Below, one piece after another: positions 35,032 through 41,361 of a stretch of DNA of 64,000 bases. The translations under genes and the position numbers were made by a program. The stretch spans positions 1-64,000 of the IMG/VR virus record IMGVR_UViG_3300028392_001993; one strand, 5' to 3'. The notes under the pieces were generated by a model. That model worked only from the letters and a program-made list of their open reading frames with translations. It did no database searches and was not told where the DNA came from. The first letter of the stretch is position 1, and every line of letters starts with the position of its first letter. Source of the DNA: a virus.

Positions 35032-35416
35032 TCGCAAGATTGGCCAACTTGAAGTAAAAGAAAACGGTAATTGTACAATAAAAATTCTCGATAGTGTAGT
35101 AAGTTATAAAACTATCAAGATGGCTCGAGAGGCGGTTGACATCCAATTCGAGCCAGCTGAAACAGCAACTCCATTACCACCAAACGTGGTTTATGGTCAC
35201 GAAGTCGCGGGCGAAGTGTTTAATCCATTATGGGATGTCAAACACAAGTTACCATTGTTCACCAGAGAAGACAAAAGCAAGTCGTGGTTTGCCGCGGGTT
35301 GGTACAAGGTCAAGCAACATCGCAAATGGCGAGCTGTGCAACACCCTAAACTTATCACCTTGGAGCGTTATGCTTATCAAGGTCCCTTTCAAACCAAGGA
35401 ACAAGCAAGTGACTAA
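34976..35416 (+). CDS. Hypothetical protein (146 aa)
   Basis: Overlaps the RNase H gene by 56 nt in another frame. N-terminal strands (YYILKKDDRKIGQLEVKENG), a linker with P-L-P-P-N-V, then W-F-A-A-G-W-Y-K-V-K-Q-H-R-K-W-R and a final Y-A-Y-Q-G-P-F-Q-T-K. Two small strand-rich halves are likely. I cannot name the family; position suggests a replication-associated accessory protein. Confidence 0.6.
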   Translation: MILAKPVVDNQYYILKKDDRKIGQLEVKENGNCTIKILDSVVSYKTIKMAREAVDIQFEPAETATPLPPNVVYGHEVAGEVFNPLWDVKHKLPLFTREDKSKSWFAAGWYKVKQHRKWRAVQHPKLITLERYAYQGPFQTKEQASD

Positions 35417-35765
35417 TCCATTTAGAGATCAAGAAAAATTCATGCGAGCCTGCGAACAAACAGTAGGCGAGTTCAATGAGGCACAATATCAACTGTATTG
35501 TAATCTTATCAGTGAAGAATTCAACGAACTGGTAGCGAGTACAACCAAAGTAGACGATCTTGATGCACTCATTGATATCCTTGTTGTCACAATTGGTGCT
35601 ATCCATAGTCTTGGGGCAGATCCCGAAGGTGCTTGGAAGGAAGTGATGTCAACAAACTTTGCCAAGATTGACCGACAAACGGGTCGGGTACGCAAACGCG
35701 AGGACGGCAAGGTACTCAAACCTGCTGGCTGGACTCCTCCAGAACTGGAACAGTTTGTGAAATGA
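35409..35765 (+). CDS. MazG-like NTP pyrophosphohydrolase (118 aa)
   Basis: GTG start at 35409 overlapping the previous stop. The all-alpha NTP-PPase pattern is visible: L-I-S-E-E-F-N-E-L (E-E-x-x-E), then D-A-L-I-D-I-L-V-V (D-x-x-x-D) and the G-R-V-R-K-R-E-D-G-K-V-L-K-P segment common in phage versions. MazG-type enzymes hydrolyse NTPs/dNTPs or ppGpp-like nucleotides; in phages they are thought to adjust nucleotide or alarmone pools. Confidence 0.85.
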   Translation: MTNPFRDQEKFMRACEQTVGEFNEAQYQLYCNLISEEFNELVASTTKVDDLDALIDILVVTIGAIHSLGADPEGAWKEVMSTNFAKIDRQTGRVRKREDGKVLKPAGWTPPELEQFVK

Positions 35766-35977
35766 GTTTGCATATAAATCGCTTCGTAGACAGCATCAAA
35801 GCACACGAATCGCGTGGTCAACGTGATTTTGTTATGACCATGCGTGAAGCCAAAGATCTGCATAGTGATATTACAAAACTATTACTAACTTTAGAGTCCT
35901 TGCATACCCGAAATACCCAGCCAAAAGAAGAAATAATTACGGTAGAATTGAGTGGTGGCAGTTTCAAAACCACGTAG
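35762..35977 (+). CDS. Small hypothetical protein (71 aa)
   Basis: ATGA overlap with the MazG-like gene. A helical protein: N-R-F-V-D-S-I-K-A-H-E-S-R-G-Q-R-D-F-V-M, then A-K-D-L-H-S-D-I-T-K-L-L-L-T-L-E. The strong amphipathic helices suggest a small dimer. Function unknown. Confidence 0.55.
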   Translation: MSLHINRFVDSIKAHESRGQRDFVMTMREAKDLHSDITKLLLTLESLHTRNTQPKEEIITVELSGGSFKTT

Positions 35978-36008
35978 TTTTTGAGATAAATAAACTACGG
36001 AGATAATG

Positions 36009-36305
36009 ATGTCAAGACCCAAACCAAATGTGTTGATCGAACACACTGACAAAGCAACTTACAAGACCGAACAAGTGTTGGCCTCCGAAGGCGTGTGGGC
36101 AGTTTTTTATGATACTAAACCTATCAATTTGAAAACTTCTAATATGCTCACACAATATCCAGGACCCAAGTACAAGAAGGTCAGCTTCTCAAATCCTGGC
36201 CATGCCAAAAACTTGGCACGTAAACTCAACACACAATTCAAGACCGACAAGTTCACAGTCGTGCTCTTGACGCAGGGGGCGCAAGTATACCCCGATGCCA
36301 AGTAA
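36009..36305 (+). CDS. Hypothetical protein (98 aa)
   Basis: Two adjacent ATGs occur; 36009 has better spacing from the GGAG. A GATAAATA element lies about 20 bases upstream. Product: basic, with V-W-A-V-F-Y-D-T-K-P-I-N-L-K-T, Y-P-G-P-K-Y-K-K-V-S-F-S and an N-L-A-R-K-L-N helix. It could be a small nucleic-acid binding protein; family not recognised. Overlaps the next gene by 11 nt. Confidence 0.55.
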   Translation: MSRPKPNVLIEHTDKATYKTEQVLASEGVWAVFYDTKPINLKTSNMLTQYPGPKYKKVSFSNPGHAKNLARKLNTQFKTDKFTVVLLTQGAQVYPDAK

Positions 36306-36654
36306 ACAATACCTTACCCAACAACTGTTAAATCAATTACCGGCAGATGACCGGCTCAGTGTTGAGCAGGCATTAAAATCGTGGTGGCAAGATCCGCGTG
36401 ACGATAGTGGATTGAGATTGAGTATTTCAGGCTACGATGTTTTTAAATTTTTAAAAATTGAACTGCACGATTTCGAATTTACCAAGGCAATGAGTCCCAG
36501 TTTGTTGATGACCTTGAATCGTAAACTGGACTGCCCTTACTTTCTCAAGGGCAGTAAGACCCCTAAGTTAATTTTGTTTGGTAGTCAGCAAGCCATCATG
36601 TATGCCATGTACGGTGATATGGAAAAGTTTTTACGCTATTTGGATCGTACATAA
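36295..36654 (+). CDS. Hypothetical protein (119 aa)
   Basis: Mostly helical: [23 protein letters not shown], then F-K-F-L-K-I-E-L and a C-terminal [14 protein letters not shown]. No motif seen. It is followed by the duplicated dyad ahead of the GIY-YIG gene, where this transcription unit probably ends. Confidence 0.55.
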   Translation: MPSKQYLTQQLLNQLPADDRLSVEQALKSWWQDPRDDSGLRLSISGYDVFKFLKIELHDFEFTKAMSPSLLMTLNRKLDCPYFLKGSKTPKLILFGSQQAIMYAMYGDMEKFLRYLDRT

Positions 36655-36715
36655 AATGTAACCCAAAGTATTACTTTTTAGAAACCCAAAAATGTAACAA
36701 AAAGTACTACTTTTT
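36653..36715 (+). repeat. Duplicated 27-nt element with inner dyad, operator-like
   Basis: Two copies at 36653-36679 and 36689-36715 share AAAATGTAAC, then AAAGTA-N-TACTTTTT; in each, AAAGTA and TACTTT form a dyad. The copies are 36 nt apart, upstream of the promoter of the nuclease gene at 36777. Likely a repressor operator, possibly with weak termination at the T-runs. Confidence 0.6.
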
Positions 36716-36741
36716 TGTTGCAAAATACAATGAAATTTCGG

Positions 36742-36770
36742 TTGACCAGAAATGTCCATTTTGCTATAAT
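36742..36770 (+). promoter_or_regulatory. Sigma-70-like promoter, ATG at +1
   Basis: TTGACC (36742-36747), 17 bases, TATAAT (36765-36770), then six bases and the ATG at 36777, the expected +1. Shares the TTTGCTATAAT box with the promoter at 37114. Confidence 0.75.
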
Positions 36771-36776
36771 ACTTGT

Positions 36777-37124
36777 ATGGAACTTAAAAAGCAGTCACGC
36801 AAAAAGCGCACCGATCGTACACACATTGTTTACTTCATCCAAATTGGACTAGAGTACTACATTGGTGTTACAGCAAAAACCCAACGCACAATAACAATGT
36901 CGTTGCGCTCACGCATCAACAAGCATATCTATCGCTCACGCACAGAAGACAAATCATGGCGCCTGTACGAAGCAATTCGTGGCGCTGGTGAGTCGGCTGT
37001 TAATTTTGCAATCATAGACATTGTGCGTGGCAAGACCCAAGCACACCAACTAGAGCGCGAACTAATACGAAAGTATACACCTGCTCTCAACACTGATGTG
37101 CGTACAAAAACGGTTGACCAATAA
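36777..37124 (+). CDS. GIY-YIG nuclease domain protein (115 aa)
   Basis: GIY-YIG signature near the N-terminus: [17 protein letters not shown], followed by [11 protein letters not shown] with the conserved Arg and His, and a Glu in the C-terminal helix (Q-L-E-R-E-L-I). Only the catalytic domain is present, without the DNA-binding modules of I-TevI. The promoter places +1 on the ATG, so the message should be leaderless. Homing-type or nicking role is likely. Confidence 0.8.
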   Translation: MELKKQSRKKRTDRTHIVYFIQIGLEYYIGVTAKTQRTITMSLRSRINKHIYRSRTEDKSWRLYEAIRGAGESAVNFAIIDIVRGKTQAHQLERELIRKYTPALNTDVRTKTVDQ

Positions 37125-37142
37125 TTACCGATTTGCTATAAT
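37114..37142 (+). promoter_or_regulatory. Sigma-70-like promoter
   Basis: TTGACC (37114-37119) overlapping the end of the GIY-YIG gene, 17 bases, TATAAT (37137-37142). Drives the run of small genes from 37173, with a normal leader and AAGGA Shine-Dalgarno. Confidence 0.75.
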
Positions 37143-37172
37143 ATACACATAAAGACACAAAAGGAACCTAAA

Positions 37173-37436
37173 ATGAGTTGGAACAGTTTTATTGCACAAG
37201 TAGCCGAAGATCAAGCAAACGCACTAGTATTTGGCCACAGTCGCCGCATTACCGGTGCCGGGCAAGCCGCTTATATACGCTACGGCAAGGGCCCACGTGC
37301 ATTGTATAATGCATTAGACAAAGCCCTGCCTGCCGCTATAGACCGTGCAAAAGCCAGAAAAAATGCAAGTCACATTGCCGAATTGGAACGTGCTGGTTTT
37401 ACAGTAACTAAAAACACAGAAACACAAGGAGCCTAA
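37173..37436 (+). CDS. Small hypothetical protein (87 aa)
   Basis: First gene of a sigma-70-like transcription unit. MSWNSFIAQVAEDQANALVF, then R-Y-G-K-G-P-R-A-L-Y-N-A-L-D-K-A-L and A-K-A-R-K-N-A-S-H-I: helical and basic, with a helix-turn-helix-like middle. Early-type position and basic character suggest DNA or RNA binding; unproven. Confidence 0.55.
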   Translation: MSWNSFIAQVAEDQANALVFGHSRRITGAGQAAYIRYGKGPRALYNALDKALPAAIDRAKARKNASHIAELERAGFTVTKNTETQGA

Positions 37437-37437
37437 A

Positions 37438-37785
37438 ATGACAGTAACAGTAAACGGTGTCAAAGTAGACACAATCGTAGCCGAAGCCAAGTCAGCCGCT
37501 CGTGAAGCCGCTGAACGTTTCTTCCAAGAAAAACTAAACGGTCGAGATCAGTTTGCCTGTGGCTTTGCCTGGGTTGACATCTTTGGTGTCAAGGGCAATA
37601 CCAAACTGGGTCGTGCTCTCAAAGAAGCAGGCGTGAGCAAGAGTCACACAGGTGCTTTCCAAATTTGGAATCCAGCCAATATGTACGTGCAAAACGTAGA
37701 CACCCTGGAAGCAGGTGCCCAAGCGGCGGCTGATGTGTTTAAGAAATACGGCTTCTCTGCCTACGCTGGTAGCCGTTTAGACTAA
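37438..37785 (+). CDS. Hypothetical protein (115 aa)
   Basis: AAGGAG Shine-Dalgarno overlapping the previous stop. Features: A-K-S-A-A-R-E-A-A-E-R-F-F helix, F-A-C-G-F-A-W-V-D-I-F-G-V-K-G-N-T-K-L-G, and F-Q-I-W-N-P-A-N-M-Y-V-Q with a C-terminal A-A-A-D-V-F-K-K-Y-G. A well-packed alpha/beta domain of unknown family, of a type seen among small early genes of large phages. Confidence 0.6.
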   Translation: MTVTVNGVKVDTIVAEAKSAAREAAERFFQEKLNGRDQFACGFAWVDIFGVKGNTKLGRALKEAGVSKSHTGAFQIWNPANMYVQNVDTLEAGAQAAADVFKKYGFSAYAGSRLD

Positions 37786-37793
37786 GGAAAATT

Positions 37794-37865
37794 ATGATCG
37801 AAATGTTCTTATTCCTGGCCATTACCTTTGCAATCAAAGTTTGGTTTATTAACAAATATATGTAA
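37794..37865 (+). CDS. Single-span membrane peptide (23 aa)
   Basis: ATG 37794 follows AAGGAAA with good spacing and opens a 23-codon frame, M-I-E-M-F-L-F-L-A-I-T-F-A-I-K-V-W-F, almost entirely one hydrophobic segment. The next gene again follows an AAGGAAA. Tiny membrane peptides are common among early phage genes; function unknown. Confidence 0.5.
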   Translation: MIEMFLFLAITFAIKVWFINKYM

Positions 37866-37874
37866 GGAAATCAT

Positions 37875-38057
37875 ATGAGACTATCACCACTTGACGAGCG
37901 TATGAACGCAGACATTGATGCGCTGATTGCCAAATTGGAAGCGGCAAAGACCTCACGCACTTATCTACAACGTGCAAGCCTTGTGGGCAAGGTTGCTGAA
38001 CAGTGCCAAAGTTATGAATTTTATTGGGAAGATAGACTTTACAGTTTAATGGACTAA
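37875..38057 (+). CDS. Small hypothetical protein (60 aa)
   Basis: Good Shine-Dalgarno (AAGGAAA). A helical hairpin: R-M-N-A-D-I-D-A-L-I-A-K-L-E-A-A-K, then R-A-S-L-V-G-K-V-A-E-Q-C-Q-S-Y and E-D-R-L-Y-S-L-M-D. Function unknown. Confidence 0.5.
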   Translation: MRLSPLDERMNADIDALIAKLEAAKTSRTYLQRASLVGKVAEQCQSYEFYWEDRLYSLMD

Positions 38058-38059
38058 CT

Positions 38060-38284
38060 ATGCAAAAGCGGGTTAAAGAATTAATGGCACAGACGCTGGA
38101 CGAAAAGTTCAGCCATACCTGGACCACCTTGACCCCCGCGGACTTGGAAAAGTTTGTGAAACACTTTGCTGAGTTGTTGATCCGCGACTGTGCTGATGTT
38201 GCCTACAGGTTTGATGGACTTACACTAGGACAAGGCTACACCATTGCCAAGCACATCAAAAAGAACTATGAGGTTGAAGAATGA
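38060..38284 (+). CDS. Small hypothetical protein (74 aa)
   Basis: MQKRVKELMAQTLDEKFSHTW, then L-E-K-F-V-K-H-F-A-E-L-L-I-R-D-C and G-Y-T-I-A-K-H-I-K-K-N-Y. Two helices of this kind (F-A-E-L-I-V-x-E-C) recur in small T4-like phage proteins. Overlaps the next gene (ATGA). Function unknown. Confidence 0.55.
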   Translation: MQKRVKELMAQTLDEKFSHTWTTLTPADLEKFVKHFAELLIRDCADVAYRFDGLTLGQGYTIAKHIKKNYEVEE

Positions 38285-38457
38285 ACGAACTTGAAACTGC
38301 CCTAAAAAATCACGACTGGAGTCTGGATGGATGGAAAACTCGTACTGAACTAGATCGATTGATGAAAGAGAATCCCGATACAGGCAAAGCACTATGGGAA
38401 CAATATTGTCCGTGGAGTGATACCAATGGTGGGTATATCAAATGGAGTCAGAAATGA
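38281..38457 (+). CDS. Small hypothetical protein (58 aa)
   Basis: ATG 38281 overlaps the previous stop and the frame closes at 38457, where it overlaps the next start. Product MNELETALKNHDWSLDGWKT, then L-M-K-E-N-P-D and A-L-W-E-Q-Y-C-P-W-S, acidic and Trp-rich. Coding is supported by two ATGA junctions. Function unknown. Confidence 0.55.
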   Translation: MNELETALKNHDWSLDGWKTRTELDRLMKENPDTGKALWEQYCPWSDTNGGYIKWSQK

Positions 38458-38690
38458 ACCAGATCAGTCAGTATCTCGTCAGCATTGATCGGCCACCCTA
38501 TGTGGATGGTCGGCGAGTAGGGCAGGCCACACCTTGTCGAAGTTATGGTCAGCCCTCTTGGTTTATCTCATTTTATGATGGCTATACTCATACAAGTGAT
38601 CCGGTGTTTACTGACGAAGACGGCCTGAACGGCGCACCCACCGTTCGAGAATACGCAAACAATTTAGGATATGAACCATGTATCAATTAA
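38454..38690 (+). CDS. Small hypothetical protein (78 aa)
   Basis: Start ATG 38454 chosen because it overlaps the preceding stop (ATGA). MNQISQYLVSIDRPPYVDGR, then a Ser/Tyr/Gly-rich middle and N-L-G-Y-E-P-C. Function unknown. Confidence 0.5.
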   Translation: MNQISQYLVSIDRPPYVDGRRVGQATPCRSYGQPSWFISFYDGYTHTSDPVFTDEDGLNGAPTVREYANNLGYEPCIN

Positions 38691-38875
38691 TCTTTACATT
38701 TTTGGTTGTGACCAAGGCAGGGCTTCCGGGCTTTAATATAGAACACATCAGTCAGTTTCGTGAAATAGAGGACTGTGAAAAGACCAAGACCGCCATGGTT
38801 GCATACATGGACAAGTTAGTGCGAGAGAACAAAATGTTCCCGGGCGTGTTTGAATGTCAAAAGGTACAGCGATGA
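38678..38875 (+). CDS. Small protein with N-terminal signal or anchor (65 aa)
   Basis: Hydrophobic start M-Y-Q-L-I-F-T-F-L-V-V-T, then a soluble part with two Cys residues (E-D-C-E-K, F-E-C-Q-K). Overlaps both neighbours. Resembles in layout the 59-residue product at 44890: hydrophobic N-terminus, charged helix and a late Cys. A small exported phage protein is likely. Confidence 0.5.
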   Translation: MYQLIFTFLVVTKAGLPGFNIEHISQFREIEDCEKTKTAMVAYMDKLVRENKMFPGVFECQKVQR

Positions 38876-39141
38876 ACAAAGAAATTACACTCACTCCTGC
38901 GGGTGGCCGATTCTATCGTGCCATGGCCTTCCACTGGGTTACTGTGGTATTTGTCATGCCGGTACTAGCCACGTTCATGATTGCGGCCATACTGAATCCT
39001 TTTTGGTTTCGCGATTCAATGTTTAACTTTGTAGAACGCCGGGTTAATGAATTCACCCGCTGGCGTAACAATGTGAAATACCGCATCTATCTTGGATGTG
39101 ACCCCGTTGTTTGGCACACCCTCAAAGGCGACTTAAAGTGA
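38872..39141 (+). CDS. Membrane protein (90 aa)
   Basis: ATG 38872 overlaps the previous stop. One long hydrophobic segment at about residues 22-45 (A-F-H-W-V-T-V-V-F-V-M-P-V-L-A-T-F) in front of a basic cytoplasmic-type tail (V-E-R-R-V-N-E-F-T-R-W-R). Function unknown. Confidence 0.55.
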   Translation: MNKEITLTPAGGRFYRAMAFHWVTVVFVMPVLATFMIAAILNPFWFRDSMFNFVERRVNEFTRWRNNVKYRIYLGCDPVVWHTLKGDLK

Positions 39142-39446
39142 ACAAGTTGATTCGTAAGGGTTGTGTAGCAGTAATTTATTCGCCCGAGTTTGGTGCAGGC
39201 TGGTCAACATGGAATCGCAAATATCCTGAAATTTTGTTTGATCCTGCTATTGTTGAATTCGTAGAAAAAGATCAATCTCAAGAACTGCAAGTGTATGTCA
39301 CTCTCAAATACCCCGGCATCTATGACGGTGGTATAGTGGGATTAAAAATAGAGTGGATTCCTGAAGGCTCTTTTTTTCGTGTGAATGAACACGATGGTGC
39401 TGAAAGTATCGAATTAAGAGACAGGATCAAGTGGATACAGGCTTGA
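39138..39446 (+). CDS. Hypothetical protein (102 aa)
   Basis: GTG start overlapping the previous stop (GTGA). R-K-G-C-V-A-V-I-Y-S-P-E-F-G-A-G-W-S-T-W-N at the N-terminus, then V-E-F-V-E-K, L-K-Y-P-G-I-Y-D-G-G and I-E-W-I-P-E-G-S-F-F-R-V. Well-conserved texture, strand-rich; family not named. Last gene before the first tRNA pair. Confidence 0.6.
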   Translation: MNKLIRKGCVAVIYSPEFGAGWSTWNRKYPEILFDPAIVEFVEKDQSQELQVYVTLKYPGIYDGGIVGLKIEWIPEGSFFRVNEHDGAESIELRDRIKWIQA

Positions 39447-39471
39447 CAATAAATAGATTTCCTGTTACAGT
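39443..39471 (+). promoter_or_regulatory. Sigma-70-like promoter of the tRNA-Ile2/Arg pair
   Basis: TTGACA (39443-39448), 17 bases, TACAGT (39466-39471); expected +1 about three bases before the tRNA. Confidence 0.6.
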
Positions 39472-39480
39472 ACACTTATA

Positions 39481-39557
39481 GCCTTGGTAGCTCAGTTGGT
39501 CAGAGCAGGCGACTCATAATCGCTTGGTCGGGGGTTCAAGTCCCTCCCAAGGCACCA
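39481..39557 (+). tRNA. tRNA-Ile2 (CAT anticodon)
   Basis: Seven-base acceptor stem GCCTTGG/CCAAGGC, encoded CCA, loop CTCATAA. The whole anticodon arm and variable region (GGCGACTCATAATCGCTTGG) is the one of bacterial tRNA-Ile2, which needs lysidine at C34 to read AUA, so I call Ile rather than elongator Met. Confidence 0.85.
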
Positions 39558-39561
39558 GCCG

Positions 39562-39636
39562 CTGGCGTTCGTTCAACGGATAGGACACGATTCTTCTAAA
39601 GTCGTTATAGAGGTTCGATTCCTCTACGCCGGACCA
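39562..39636 (+). tRNA. tRNA-Arg (TCT)
   Basis: Acceptor CTGGCGT/ACGCCGG, anticodon loop CTTCTAA, T-arm AGAGG-TTCGATT-CCTCT, encoded CCA. Its 3' end overlaps the end of the minus-strand oxygenase gene by 13 nt. Confidence 0.9.
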
Positions 39637-40163
39637 AATCCTGATACTGTGATAGCAATGCGCGGAACAGTGATATTTTCTACATTGTGAATTTTTGTAA
39701 CGTCAATGTAATGCCATCTGTGATGTTCTAGGATCACGGAATCTGTCAATTCAATGTCATTGAGAGAAATTGCCTCGTTAGTTTTACTAGGCCGAATATC
39801 AGGATTCAGTTTATGTTTATAAAAACATGTGGTGGCTGTGGAATCAGTTAGTATATAATTGATTGCAAATATTCTAGGATAATCCATATGAGGATAAATT
39901 CTATCACCATCAAACATGCAATGTATCCTGGCTTGCCATACATTTTTATTTACTATTTCTTGATCATTTAACCAAGAGATCAATTGCTTTGGTGGTAGGT
40001 ATTGTTTGTATTGAGCAAAATTTTTTCGAGGATAGTCAACACTGATTTGATCAATGTTACTTACTACTGGCCATTTAAGATTAGGTTCTAAATTATCAAA
40101 GTCCAGGCACATGGCTTCTAATTCAATTGGTAATTTTGGATAGTCAAGATATTTGTACAACAT
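39624..40163 (-). CDS. 2OG-Fe(II) oxygenase-like protein (179 aa)
   Basis: Iron-binding H-x-D in I-Y-P-H-M-D-Y-P-R, with a distal His and Arg in I-H-N-V-E-N-I-T-V-P-R-I-A (His, then Arg nine residues later, as for 2-oxoglutarate binding). Typical double-stranded beta-helix layout in 179 residues. ATTAAATA on the minus strand lies five bases before the ATG, predicting a leaderless transcript. Its 3' end is antisense to tRNA-Arg. One of four such proteins here; hydroxylation target unknown. Confidence 0.78.
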   Translation of the reverse strand: MLYKYLDYPKLPIELEAMCLDFDNLEPNLKWPVVSNIDQISVDYPRKNFAQYKQYLPPKQLISWLNDQEIVNKNVWQARIHCMFDGDRIYPHMDYPRIFAINYILTDSTATTCFYKHKLNPDIRPSKTNEAISLNDIELTDSVILEHHRWHYIDVTKIHNVENITVPRIAITVSGFGPA

Positions 40164-40184
40164 GAAACTATTTAATCTAAATAT

Positions 40185-40219
40185 TTGACTATGTTAACTT
40201 CTTGTGTTAACATAGTCAA
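40185..40219 (+). repeat. Perfect 14-bp inverted repeat ending one base before a start codon
   Basis: TTGACTATGTTAAC (40185-40198), 7-base loop, GTTAACATAGTCAA (40206-40219), then ATG 40221. The left arm supplies a TTGACT -35 and the right arm a TAACAT -10 (17 apart), so the repeat spans the promoter and could be an operator. Confidence 0.75.
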
Positions 40220-40220
40220 T

Positions 40221-40433
40221 ATGACAGAACTTAACGACGCACTTCAAATTCACACACCAGCTAAAGAAAACACTATTAGTTTTTACATTGCAGGCAACGA
40301 CGAAATGCTAAAAATATCCCCCGCCGGTTTTTATGTACGTGGCAAGCGAGTTCCAATGGATGACAAAGAAGCACAAACTGTATATAATTCATTCCAGGCC
40401 TGGTTAACTTGGCAGAACTTGCAACGCCGCTAA
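40221..40433 (+). CDS. Small hypothetical protein (70 aa)
   Basis: ATG 40221 preferred over an in-frame TTG at 40185 because that TTG is part of the inverted repeat and -35 box. MTELNDALQIHTPAKENTIS, then F-Y-I-A-G-N-D-E-M-L-K-I-S-P-A-G-F-Y-V-R-G-K-R-V and a W-L-T-W-Q-N-L tail. There is no Shine-Dalgarno and predicted +1 is at the ATG. Such short phage proteins with G-F-Y-V-R-G-K are frequent in T4-like genomes; function unknown. Confidence 0.65.
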   Translation: MTELNDALQIHTPAKENTISFYIAGNDEMLKISPAGFYVRGKRVPMDDKEAQTVYNSFQAWLTWQNLQRR

Positions 40434-40451
40434 ATATTTCTGGAGGACATT

Positions 40452-40628
40452 ATGGAACCCATCAAACCTGTAAAACTTGCAGATGCTGTAAAAGAGGCAC
40501 TTGCAAAAAAACATCAAGCCGCGCACCCTGATGCGAAACTTAGTAAAACACAACAAAAAGCCGCCAAACGTGGCACTCCAGCAATTACTGGAAAACCCAT
40601 GCGAAAGGTCACTGGCCGAGGAGGCTAA
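40452..40628 (+). CDS. Small basic protein (58 aa)
   Basis: ATG 40452 with TGGAGGA Shine-Dalgarno; GCTAAATA lies just upstream. Product: V-K-L-A-D-A-V-K-E-A-L-A-K-K-H, then L-S-K-T-Q-Q-K-A-A-K-R-G-T-P and a G-R-G-G end, strongly basic. It ends two bases before the next start, and its last codons contain that gene's GAGGAGG Shine-Dalgarno. A nucleic-acid binding role is likely by charge only. Confidence 0.6.
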   Translation: MEPIKPVKLADAVKEALAKKHQAAHPDAKLSKTQQKAAKRGTPAITGKPMRKVTGRGG

Positions 40629-40629
40629 T

Positions 40630-41112
40630 TTGAGCAAAGTAAATAGCAGTCCCGAACGTCATACATTTCAAAATTCTTCAGATGAATTAGCTGAAGTACT
40701 TGAACGTTTACGGAATCAAGATCAGGACCGCATAACCGATCCTGAGTGGCAAAAAGATAACTTAGAATACGATCTTCGCAGTACCAAATGGATCTGCGAT
40801 AAAACAAAAAGTACCAAGACTTACGCTCAAAACTTGTATGCGGCCCTGTGCAATCAGGACTGGCAACGCAATGATGTTTGGCCGTTGCTGAAAGATCAAC
40901 GCTGGCATTGCAGTTGGCGATATGCTGGTGGTATTGTGGCTGACATGCGTGAAGAAGGCGATTACATTGACTGGTACTGTTCGGGCATACAAGGCGAGCC
41001 CGATGATGACTGGGTAGATCTAGGGCATGTGCCTGAAGGCACTGTGACCGATCAAATACGTGAAGATTTTTTTCGATTGGGTTGGATTCCGGTTGACGAA
41101 AACAAAGATTAA
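40630..41112 (+). CDS. Hypothetical protein (160 aa)
   Basis: TTG start at 40630 placed by a strong GAGGAGG six bases upstream. Acidic and Trp-rich: D-E-L-A-E-V-L-E-R-L-R-N-Q, D-L-R-S-T-K-W-I-C, Y-A-A-L-C-N-Q-D-W-Q-R-N-D-V-W-P-L-L, C-S-W-R-Y-A-G-G-I-V-A and D-W-Y-C-S-G. The pattern around Y-A-A-L-C-N suggests a compact conserved phage family I cannot name. Confidence 0.65.
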   Translation: MSKVNSSPERHTFQNSSDELAEVLERLRNQDQDRITDPEWQKDNLEYDLRSTKWICDKTKSTKTYAQNLYAALCNQDWQRNDVWPLLKDQRWHCSWRYAGGIVADMREEGDYIDWYCSGIQGEPDDDWVDLGHVPEGTVTDQIREDFFRLGWIPVDENKD

Positions 41113-41121
41113 AGGTATAAT
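41093..41121 (+). promoter_or_regulatory. Sigma-70-like promoter, ATG at +1
   Basis: TTGACG (41093-41098), 17 bases, TATAAT (41116-41121), six bases, ATG 41128 at the expected +1. Confidence 0.72.
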
Positions 41122-41127
41122 ATACAC

Positions 41128-41361
41128 ATGAACAAATATATAGAAAAAATCCCACGCAGTTTTGCCAAGGTGCTGAGCTGGCGTATTATCATTATTGGTC
41201 AATACATTGGCATTGGGTATTTTACTACCGGTAGTCTTGCATTTGGTGTTGGCCTTGCTGGGGTCACCACTGTGGTAAACAGTTGCCTGTATTTTTTCCA
41301 CGAACGTGCTTGGAACCGGGCAGGATGGGGCAAAGATGCAGTCACTCCTGCTGTCGAATAA
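41128..41361 (+). CDS. DUF2061-like membrane protein (77 aa)
   Basis: I-P-R-S-F-A-K-V-L-S-W-R-I-I-I-I-G-Q-Y, a second hydrophobic segment (G-S-L-A-F-G-V-G-L-A-G-V-T) and the family-typical F-H-E-R-A-W-N-R-A-G-W-G-K end. Two membrane spans with the C-terminus cytoplasmic is the usual picture. The transcript should be leaderless. It overlaps the following PP-loop gene by 26 nt. Role unknown. Confidence 0.75.
   Translation: MNKYIEKIPRSFAKVLSWRIIIIGQYIGIGYFTTGSLAFGVGLAGVTTVVNSCLYFFHERAWNRAGWGKDAVTPAVE

Noticed and set aside
39481-39557. Elongator tRNA-Met
   Set aside because: The CAT anticodon allows it, but the anticodon arm and variable region are those of tRNA-Ile2.
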